Shown in pieces: positions 44,080-51,323 of a stretch of 59,125 nt of DNA. Under the pieces are notes generated by a model, which had not been told where the DNA came from, did no database searches, and saw nothing but the letters and a program-made list of their open reading frames with translations. The stretch is from assembly GCA_036946415.1 (NCBI GenBank), contig JAQIJD010000018.1, positions 1 to 59,125 on the forward strand, in the 5' to 3' direction. The DNA is from Sphingomonas_Q fennica_A. GTDB taxonomy: Bacteria > Pseudomonadota > Alphaproteobacteria > Sphingomonadales > Sphingomonadaceae. A program made the position numbers and the translations under genes. Each line of letters starts with the position of its first letter. Position 1 is the first letter of the stretch.

Positions 44080-45384
44080 TCAGACGAGAACCGGGCGGCT
44101 CGCCCGGCCGTCATCGCCGAAGATGCGGGCATAGCGCGCGATCTCGGCCAGGTCGCCGGTCGCCTTGTCCGGATTGTCGGACAGCTTGACCGCGGGCCGG
44201 CCGTCCGCCGCGACGACCTTGCACACCAGCGAGATCGGCGCCAGCGCGTCGCCGCCCTCCGGATCGCAGCCCCGAAAATCGTTGGTGAGGTTGGTGCCCC
44301 AGCCGAAGCTCGTCCGCACCCGGCCGGCGAAATGCGCATGCGTCGCCTCGATCGTATCCACGTCCATCCCGTCCGCGAAGATCAGCAGCTTGCCCGCCGG
44401 ATCGCGGCCGCGGGCGCGCCACCAGGCGATGATCCGTTCGCCCGCCTCGATCGGCGGGGCGCTGTCGGGGCGGAAGCCGGTCCAGTCGGCCAGCCAGTCG
44501 GGCGCATCGCGCAGGAAGGCGGCGGTGCCGAACGCATCGGGCAGCGCCACCAGCAGATTGCCGCCATAGGTCGCGCGCCATTCGTCCAGCACGCGATAGG
44601 GGGCGGCGCGCAGTTCGTCGTCGTCGCGGGCGAGTGCGGCGGCGACCATCGGCAGTTCGTGCGCATTGGTGCCGATCGCTTCCAGATCGCCGTCCATCGC
44701 GAGGAGGACGTTGGACGTGCCGATAAAGCGCGGCCCGAGCCCCTCCTTCAGCGCCTCGACGCACCAGCGCTGCCACAGGAAGCCATGGCGCCGGCGCGTG
44801 CCGAAATCGGAGAGGGCGAGATCGGGCAGCCGCCGCAGCCGCTCGACCTTCTCCCACAACCGCGCCTTGGCCCGCGCGTAGAGGATGTCGAGCGCGAAGC
44901 GGCCGTGATCGCGCAGCGCCGCCCGCGTGCGCAGCTCGTTGACGATGGCGAGCGCGGGTATCTCCCACATCGTCGTGTCCGCCCACGGGCCGGCGAAGCG
45001 GAGCGCGAACTGGCCGTCGCGCACCGCAAGGTCATATTCGGGCAGGCGGAAATCGGCGAGCCACGCCAGGAAGGCGGGGCTGAACATCCGCGCCGTGCCG
45101 TAGAAGCTGTTGCCCGCCAGCCAGATCAGCTCCTTCTTCGTGAAGCGCAGCGTGCGGGCGTGATCGAGCTGCGCCCGCAATTCGCTTTCGTCGATCAGTT
45201 CGGCGAGCCGGACGTGGCGGCTGCGGTTGATGAGCGCGAAGGTCGCCTGCGTCTGCGGATGCCGCGTGCGGATCAGTTGCAGCATCAGCAATTTGTAGAA
45301 ATCGGTGTCGAGAAGGCTGCGCACGATCGGATCGAGCCGGAAGCCGTGGTTCCAGGTGCGGGTGGCGATGTCGGTCACGGTCAT
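44080..45384 (-). CDS. pncB: Nicotinate phosphoribosyltransferase
   Basis: 434 residues, full length. Family landmarks are LLDTDFYKLLMLQLI at the start, the central SDFGTRRRHGFLWQ with FIGTSNVLLAMDG and GTNAHELPM, the phosphoribosyl-binding FADGMDVDTIEATHAHF, and SFGWGTNLTNDF. It makes nicotinate mononucleotide from nicotinate and PRPP for NAD salvage. The gene stands alone, divergent from the MscS gene. Confidence 0.97.
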   Translation of the reverse strand: MTVTDIATRTWNHGFRLDPIVRSLLDTDFYKLLMLQLIRTRHPQTQATFALINRSRHVRLAELIDESELRAQLDHARTLRFTKKELIWLAGNSFYGTARMFSPAFLAWLADFRLPEYDLAVRDGQFALRFAGPWADTTMWEIPALAIVNELRTRAALRDHGRFALDILYARAKARLWEKVERLRRLPDLALSDFGTRRRHGFLWQRWCVEALKEGLGPRFIGTSNVLLAMDGDLEAIGTNAHELPMVAAALARDDDELRAAPYRVLDEWRATYGGNLLVALPDAFGTAAFLRDAPDWLADWTGFRPDSAPPIEAGERIIAWWRARGRDPAGKLLIFADGMDVDTIEATHAHFAGRVRTSFGWGTNLTNDFRGCDPEGGDALAPISLVCKVVAADGRPAVKLSDNPDKATGDLAEIARYARIFGDDGRASRPVLV

Positions 45385-45485
45385 GCCCCGGCGAACGCAC
45401 CAGCGCGGCGGGGCGGCCCGCCTGCGGGACGAGCGGGCCGTCGTCGGATGCTGCGGATCGCGCAGCGAGGCGTTACGAGGCTGCC

Positions 45486-47894
45486 ATGATGTTCCTGCGC
45501 ACCCTTCTCCTTCTGCTCCTCATCGGCGGCATCGCCGCGCCGGCCCGTCCGCAGACGCCGCCCGCCACCCCCGCGACGCAGCTCGCCGCCGCCATCGCCG
45601 ACCTGGGCAAGGTCGATCGCGCGCTCGACGGGCGGATCGAGCCGGACGACCGGCCGGCGCTGCGCGCGCAGGCGGTGGCGGCGCAGACCACGGCGCGCGC
45701 CGCCTTGCTCCGTCTGGAGGACGATCTGGCCCGCTCGGAGGCGCGGCGGCAGGGCCTGGGGTCCGCCGGGGGAGAGACGGAGGCGCCGGAAATCCGCCGC
45801 GAACGCGCCCGGCTGGAACGCGAACACGGCACGCTCGATGCCGCCGTCAAGCGCGGGCGGCTGGCGGAGGTGGAGGCCGAACAGCTGATCGACGAGATCG
45901 ATCGCGGCCAGGCCGAACAGCTGAACGAAACGCTGGCGACCCGCAGCCCCTCCCCGCTGGCCCCCGCCTTCTGGCAGGCGCTGGTCAAGGCGTTCCCGCG
46001 CGATCTTCGCCGGATCGACCTGTTCCTGACGCAGGGGTTCGATCAAGTCGCGCGGCAGGCGCGCGGCGGCCTGCCGTGGCAGGTGCCGTTCGGCCTCGCC
46101 GTCGCGCTGGCGCTGGTGCTGCCCGTCCAGCGCTTCGGCCGGCGGTTCGGCCAGCGCTATCTGATCGGCAACGCTCCCGGCCACCGCGTCCGCCGCTCGG
46201 CCTATGCGATCTGGGCGGTGATCGTCGGCACGGTGCTGCCGCTGCTGGCGGCGGTGTCGCTGGTGCAGGGCTTCCGCTGGGCGGGGCTGCTGCCCGATCG
46301 CTGGAACGGCCTGCTCGACGGGCTGGTCGTGGCGGCGGGATCGGCGGCCTTCACCTCGTCGCTGGCGGGCGCGCTGCTGATGCGCCATCAGCCGACGTGG
46401 CGGATCCCCCCGATCGCCGACGAGACCGCCAGCCGCGTGCGGCCGCTGTCCTGGGCGCTCGCCGGCCTCGCCTTCGCCAGCATCCTGATCGACGCCTTCA
46501 ACCGCGCGATCGGTGCCAGCGCCGCGGCGATCGCGACGACGCAGGCGATGGAGGCGCTGCTTCACCTGCTGCTGATCGCGGCCTTCCTGTTCCTGCTCGG
46601 CCGGCTGCGGGTGGAACGGGCGCGACGGGCGGACGGCGCCGGCCAGCTCGGCACCGCCGGGATCGGCATCGTCAGCCTCGTCACCTGGATCAGCGTGGCG
46701 GCGGCGCTGGTGGCGCTGGCGGCCGGCTATGTCGCCTTCAGCATCTTCCTCGCCCGGCTGATCGTGTGGATCGTGATCCTCGCCTCCGCCCTCTACCTGC
46801 TGATGCACGCGGCCGACGATGTCGCGATCAGCGTCTTCACCCGAACCAGCCGGGTCGGCGCGGCGCTGAGCGACGGCCTCGGCCTGCGCGGCAGCGTCGT
46901 CGATCAGTTCGGGCTGCTGCTGTCGGCGGTGCTCAGGCTGGCGCTGGTGCTGCTGGCGATCAGCATGGTGCTCAGCCCGTTCGGCGCGGGCGGGGTCGGC
47001 AGCCTGTTCGGACGGCTCGGCAGTTTCGCGCAAGGGGTCAGCGTCGGGGGCATCGCCATCGCGCCGGGGGCGATCGTGCGATCGATCGTGGTGCTGTTCC
47101 TGGGGCTGGCGCTGGTCCGCGGCTTCATGGGCTGGCTGGAACGGCAATATCTGCCCGCCACCGATCTCGACGGATCGGGGCGCAATTCGGTCAGCCTCGT
47201 CGCCCGCTATGTCGGCATCGCGCTGGCGGTGATCTGGGCGCTCGCCTCGCTGGGCATCGGGGTGGAGCGGATCGCGCTCCTCCTCTCCGCGCTGTCGGTG
47301 GGCATCGGCTTCGGCCTGCAAGCGATCACGCAGAATTTCGTCTCGGGGCTGATCCTGCTCGCCGAACGGCCGATCAAGATCGGCGATCTGGTCCGCGTCG
47401 GCACCGACGAGGGCGACGTGAAGCGCATCAACGTCCGCTCGACGGAGATCGTCCTGGGCGACCATTCGACGCTGATCGTCCCGAACTCGGAACTCATCAC
47501 CAAATCGGTGCTCAACAAGACGCTGGCATCCCCGCTGGGGCGGATGCAGATCCAATTCTCCGTGCCGCTCGGCACCGATGCCGGCCAGGTCCGCCAGATC
47601 GTGCTCGACGCTTATGCGGCCGAGCCGGCGGTGCTCGACGACCCGGCGCCGGCGGTCTTCATCGATTCGATCGCGGACGGGCGCATCCTCATCAACAGCT
47701 TCGCCCACGTCCCTTCCCCGCGCGACGCCTATGGCGCGCGCAGCAACGTCTTCCTCGCGCTCCTCACCCGCTTCCGTGCCGAAGGGATCGACATCGGCAC
47801 CGTGCCGCAGCGGCTGGAACTGGCACCGGGGGCGCTGGCGAACGAGCCGGATCGCCCGAAATCGGAGAGGGATCGCTCCGTTCGCCCAGAGTAG
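45486..47894 (+). CDS. Large MscS-family mechanosensitive channel (DUF3772 type)
   Basis: 802 residues. A signal peptide is followed by a periplasmic, coiled-coil-rich DUF3772-like region (to about 195), many membrane helices (about 200-620), then the MscS core: pore helix LLSALSVGIGFGLQAITQNF, LILLAERPIKIGDLV and the beta domain GDVKRINVRSTEIVLGDHS, IVPNSELITKSVLN. Opens under membrane tension to release solutes. The last residues, RDRSVRPE, are encoded by the edge of palindromic repeat family A, which also supplies the stop codon. Confidence 0.93.
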   Translation: MMFLRTLLLLLLIGGIAAPARPQTPPATPATQLAAAIADLGKVDRALDGRIEPDDRPALRAQAVAAQTTARAALLRLEDDLARSEARRQGLGSAGGETEAPEIRRERARLEREHGTLDAAVKRGRLAEVEAEQLIDEIDRGQAEQLNETLATRSPSPLAPAFWQALVKAFPRDLRRIDLFLTQGFDQVARQARGGLPWQVPFGLAVALALVLPVQRFGRRFGQRYLIGNAPGHRVRRSAYAIWAVIVGTVLPLLAAVSLVQGFRWAGLLPDRWNGLLDGLVVAAGSAAFTSSLAGALLMRHQPTWRIPPIADETASRVRPLSWALAGLAFASILIDAFNRAIGASAAAIATTQAMEALLHLLLIAAFLFLLGRLRVERARRADGAGQLGTAGIGIVSLVTWISVAAALVALAAGYVAFSIFLARLIVWIVILASALYLLMHAADDVAISVFTRTSRVGAALSDGLGLRGSVVDQFGLLLSAVLRLALVLLAISMVLSPFGAGGVGSLFGRLGSFAQGVSVGGIAIAPGAIVRSIVVLFLGLALVRGFMGWLERQYLPATDLDGSGRNSVSLVARYVGIALAVIWALASLGIGVERIALLLSALSVGIGFGLQAITQNFVSGLILLAERPIKIGDLVRVGTDEGDVKRINVRSTEIVLGDHSTLIVPNSELITKSVLNKTLASPLGRMQIQFSVPLGTDAGQVRQIVLDAYAAEPAVLDDPAPAVFIDSIADGRILINSFAHVPSPRDAYGARSNVFLALLTRFRAEGIDIGTVPQRLELAPGALANEPDRPKSERDRSVRPE

Positions 47895-47996
47895 CCGCTG
47901 AGCTTGTCGAAGCGGCGTATCGAAGGGCGGCCTCGCGTGCTGCCGGGCTTCGATACGCGCCTTCGCCTGCGCTCAGTCGCTACTCAGCCCGAACGG
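47878..47996. repeat. Dispersed palindromic repeat, family A copy 2
   Basis: 119-base imperfect inverted repeat, CCGTTCGCCCAGAGTAGC ... GCTACTCAGCCCGAACGG with inner GCGTATCGAAG / CTTCGATACGC. It starts inside the MscS gene and reaches into the gap before the convergent GST gene. Confidence 0.85.
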
Positions 47997-48036
47997 GATC
48001 GATCGGGGCAAGCCTGTCTCGGAACCGCGCGGTCCC

Positions 48037-48813
48037 TCACCCCCAGCGGGCATGTTCCGGCCCCGGGGCGAAAGCGGTCTCCGGCCGATCCCAGCCGCCT
48101 GTCGCGAGTGCCGCCTGCACCGCCGGCCGCGCCTCGACGCGCCCTAGCCATTCGGCGAAGCGCGGTTTGTCGCCGGCCAGATCGGGCGCCAGCAGCGGCA
48201 GCGCGCGGGCGGTGGCGAAGGCATCGATGTCGGCCAGCGTGTAGTCCGCGCCCAGCAGCCACGGGCCATCCGCCAGCATCCCCTCGATCCGGGTCAGCGC
48301 CATGCCGAGCTTGCGCCGGCTTTCCGCCACCAGCGCCTCGGGATAGTCGCCGGCATAGGCCCGCCGCCAGCCGTCCGCGACGAAGCCGAGCGCGATGCCG
48401 TCCAGCACGCCCGCCGGCGGCGTCTGGCCGGCCAGCAGGGGGGCCAGATAGGCCCGGCAGCCGAGCGTGTTGGCGGCCGGCATGAACACCTCGTTCGAGA
48501 AGCGCGCCCAGGCCAGCATCCGGTTGAAGGCGATCGGTGCTGCCGGCCTCAGCGCCGGTCCGTCGAACACGGTATCCAGATATTCGCTGACGAAGAAGCT
48601 CTCGGTCAGCTGCCGGCCGTCATGCACCAGCAGCGGCCCTTCGCCTTCGGGGTTCAGCCGCGTCTCCAGCGTCGGCGGCGGCAGCGCCGGGCCATATTGC
48701 TCGAACGCCAGCACGTCGACGGGCTTGAGCGTGCAGGGTATGGCCTTTTCCGCCAGCACGATCAGCGGCTTCAGCCAGGGGCCGTTGGGCGCCCAGTGAT
48801 AGAGTTCAAGCAT
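48037..48813 (-). CDS. Glutathione S-transferase, LigF-like, diverged copy
   Basis: 258 residues. N-terminal thioredoxin-type domain opens MLELYHWAPNGPWLKPLIVL; the glutathione region reads RLNPEGEGPLLVHDGRQLTES, where the usual cis-Pro VP is replaced by GP, and SEYLDTVF follows. C-terminal helical domain ends LADIDAFATARALPLLAP. The start at 48813 overlaps the stop of the GST gene upstream by eight bases, so both are translated together. The altered loop and a longer insertion (ALPPPTLETRL) suggest a different substrate from its neighbour. Last gene of the cluster 2 operon. Confidence 0.85.
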   Translation of the reverse strand: MLELYHWAPNGPWLKPLIVLAEKAIPCTLKPVDVLAFEQYGPALPPPTLETRLNPEGEGPLLVHDGRQLTESFFVSEYLDTVFDGPALRPAAPIAFNRMLAWARFSNEVFMPAANTLGCRAYLAPLLAGQTPPAGVLDGIALGFVADGWRRAYAGDYPEALVAESRRKLGMALTRIEGMLADGPWLLGADYTLADIDAFATARALPLLAPDLAGDKPRFAEWLGRVEARPAVQAALATGGWDRPETAFAPGPEHARWG

Positions 48814-49576
48814 CCGTGGCACCCCCCGCCAGCAATTCGCGGAAGCGGACGGCGAAGCGCCCGCTGCCCTTGTCGAGCGCGCCGCGCACGCTTTCCCGCC
48901 CCGCCACGCGCCGCAGCCACGCCATGAAGGCGGGGGTGCGTTCGTCGCTGGCGGCTTCCGGGAACATCACCGGCAGGCCGAACAGCATCATGAAGCCGGC
49001 GAGGTCGGCGGCGGAATAATGATCGCCGGCGATCCAGTCGTGATCGCCCAGCGCCTCGTCGATCGCCTTGATGCCGGACATCAGCCGCGCCCGGCTCTCG
49101 GCCAGCTCCTCGTCGGAAAATTGCCCGTAGATCGCCTTGGTCCAGGCGATGCGCCGCTCCGCCGTGGGGATGCGCTCGATCGCCGCCTTCAGCTCCGCCT
49201 GATCGCGCTGGCGGACCATCGGCCCGACGAAGGTGCTCCAGCCGAGCTGACTGGTCGCCGGGCCGACATATTGGTCGAAGAAGCGGCACCACCAGCGCAT
49301 CCGCCACAGTTCGTAGGGCTCGGCGGGGCGGAGCGGCGGGCCGTCGAACGCCATGTCGACATAGTCGATCATATAGGTCGATTCGAAGATCAGGGTGCCG
49401 TCATGCACCATCGCCGGAATGGTGCCGGCGGGGTTCACCGCCAGATATTCGGGCTTGTGCTGATCGAACGCCAGCATGTCGACGTAATGGCTCTCGAAGG
49501 GCACGCCCTTCTCCATCGCCGCCAGCAGCGGCTTGCCGGCATTGGCGTTCGGTTCCCAGTGATAGATGTCGAGCAT
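48806..49576 (-). CDS. Glutathione S-transferase, LigF-like
   Basis: 256 residues. MLDIYHWEPNANAGKPLLAA at the start and NPAGTIPAMVHDGTLIFES with the cis-Pro are LigF-type; IDYVDMAFDG follows in the position of EYLEEVF. The helical domain contains GDHYSAADLAGFMMLFG. GAGGAC lies upstream and the oxygenase-like gene ends eight bases before the start. Together with the next GST it could remove glutathione or cut an ether or epoxide after oxidation by the CmcJ-like proteins. Chemistry is inferred. Confidence 0.87.
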   Translation of the reverse strand: MLDIYHWEPNANAGKPLLAAMEKGVPFESHYVDMLAFDQHKPEYLAVNPAGTIPAMVHDGTLIFESTYMIDYVDMAFDGPPLRPAEPYELWRMRWWCRFFDQYVGPATSQLGWSTFVGPMVRQRDQAELKAAIERIPTAERRIAWTKAIYGQFSDEELAESRARLMSGIKAIDEALGDHDWIAGDHYSAADLAGFMMLFGLPVMFPEAASDERTPAFMAWLRRVAGRESVRGALDKGSGRFAVRFRELLAGGATDA

Positions 49577-49584
49577 GTCCGTCC

Positions 49585-50406
49585 TCACTCGTACCAATAG
49601 GCCGCGCCGCGCATCTCGATGCTGGAGCGCGGCGGCGTCTCCGGCGGCACGGACGGATCGTCGAAGGCGCCGTGCGGCACATGATGGGCACGCGCGGGAT
49701 CGCTGTCGTTGGTCTTGAAGACCAAAGCCTCGTCCGGCCCCATGTCGCGGAAATAGCCCCAGCGCTGCTGCGGGTTGTGGCGCAGCACCAGCCCCTCGAA
49801 GGAAAAGAGCGGGACGCCGTCCCTGTCGAACACCGCGTCCGCGAAGATCAGGTCGTCGGGCGCGATGCTGCGCGCGTCGCACAGCGCCAGCGGCACGTCC
49901 TGCGGCGGCGGGCTGATCGCGCGCCAGACGTTATATTGCGCGACGCGGACGACCTTGCGCCCCTGCGCCAGCGGCGAGCGGGCGTTGAAGGTCGCCGCGG
50001 TCGCGTCGCTCACGTCGATATGGACGAAGCGGGCGGGCCGCGAATTGTTGAGCGCGCCCGAATCGGTCGATTTCTCGCCGAAGCGGAGGATGCCGACGCC
50101 CCGGATCTCGACATCGTCGGCCCCGGTCAGGTCCAGCAGCAGCCGGCGAATCTCGTCATTGTGGACCGCCGCCACCTGCTCGGCATCGCGCCAGTCGGTC
50201 ACGGCGCTCCGGTGGCGGACCAGCGTGAAGCCCTCCACGTCGAGCGACGGCGCCACGCCCCACGTCCGCGCGTTGCCGATCGGCACGTCGTGCGGCACCA
50301 CGTTCATCACGTCCTGGCTGGTGTCGTTGGCGTGATATTTCATGCGCACCGGCAGCGGCTCGCTGAACCCCAGCGTCGCCATCACCTCTTGGCTCGTCTC
50401 GGCCAT
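49585..50406 (-). CDS. CmcJ/NvfI-family oxidoreductase, second copy
   Basis: 273 residues. The family pattern is clear: an H-x-D pair at H129-D131 (RFVHIDVSD), YNVWRAISPPPQDVPLALCD, ARSIAPDDLIFAD, then H210 in LRHNPQQRWGYFRDMGPDE and the end PPRSSIEMRGAAYWYE. Named relatives include CmcJ of cephamycin synthesis, fungal AsaB and the endoperoxidase NvfI, where the H-D-H set binds Fe(II) for 2-oxoglutarate-dependent oxidation. Those are biosynthetic; here the gene sits in an uptake operon, suggesting breakdown. Start ten bases after the corrected stop of the first copy, with GAGGG overlapping the gap. Confidence 0.85.
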   Translation of the reverse strand: MAETSQEVMATLGFSEPLPVRMKYHANDTSQDVMNVVPHDVPIGNARTWGVAPSLDVEGFTLVRHRSAVTDWRDAEQVAAVHNDEIRRLLLDLTGADDVEIRGVGILRFGEKSTDSGALNNSRPARFVHIDVSDATAATFNARSPLAQGRKVVRVAQYNVWRAISPPPQDVPLALCDARSIAPDDLIFADAVFDRDGVPLFSFEGLVLRHNPQQRWGYFRDMGPDEALVFKTNDSDPARAHHVPHGAFDDPSVPPETPPRSSIEMRGAAYWYE

Positions 50407-50416
50407 CGTCGGTCCC

Positions 50417-51308
50417 TCAGTTGAAAAAAGCGATTGAGCGGAACTCGATGCTTTCGCGCGGATGGCTGCCCGCAAGGCCGGTGCGGGAAGGCGGTATGCG
50501 GCACCCGCCAGGCGCCCGTGCGGCGGCTGTCGTGGAACTTGAACAGCAGCGCCTCGTCGCGCGTCATGTTCGAGAAATACCACCAGCGATGCGCCGGATC
50601 GTGGTGGAAGATGGCGGCGGCGATCGCCTTGTCCTCGTCCGGGATCGGGCGCAGCATCTCTTCCTCGCTCGGGATCGCGTCGACCACGAACATCGTGTTG
50701 GGCGTGCCCTCGTCGTCGCGCACGCTGCGTCCGTCGCACAGCGCCAGCGGCACGTCCTGCGGCGGCGGCGAAAAGGTGCGCCAGAAGCTCGTATAGAGAT
50801 AGCGGCTGTAAGGGGCCGCATCGGGGAAGTGCTGGGCGTGGACCGCCGCCGCCATGCGATCGGCACGATCGGGCGCGCAATCGACGTGCGCCTCGCCGGC
50901 CGGCGGCTGCACCCCGCCGCGATGCTGGTATGGCCCCTCCTGCTTGCGCTGGCGGGCGGCGACGTCGCCCGAGGTGCGCGCCATCCACCCCATCGGCGCC
51001 ACCCGGTCCGCCCCCGTCGCGGCGACGATCGCGGCCACCACCTCGCCCGGATAGGTCGCCTCCACCGCCTCGCGATCGAGGAAGTCGGCGACCGCGCTCC
51101 TGTGGTCGAGCAGGGTGAAGCCCTGCACGTCGAGCGTGAACTCGGCCCGGTGCGGCCGCGCGTCGCGCACGATCACGTGATGCGGCTCGTAGGTGCCCGT
51201 GTTCACCTCGCGCGCCGGCGCCACGAAGCGGCGGTTCACGAAGGAGCCGGGCGCCACGTAATTGATCTCCGCCGCGATTCCGGCGTCCACGCTGTCGCTC
51301 TCAAGCAT
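50417..51308 (-). CDS. CmcJ/NvfI-family oxidoreductase, first copy, one frameshift
   Basis: The corrected protein has 296 residues: TLDVQGFTLLDHRSAVADF, the H-x-D pair H141-D143 (EAHVDCAPD), SFWRTFSPPPQDVPLALCD, and the second His at 235/236 in FHHDPAHRWWYF. As given, the frame breaks after VPHTAF and runs wrongly to 50382. Removing one G from 50485-50487 restores the family ending HPRESIEFRSIAFFN and a stop at 50417, just ahead of the next start. It has an extra loop around 115-140 not found in the second copy. Likely Fe(II)/2-oxoglutarate oxygenase; the paired copies may act in sequence or as a heteromer. Confidence 0.82.
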
Positions 51309-51323
51309 CGTCGGCCCTCCCCG

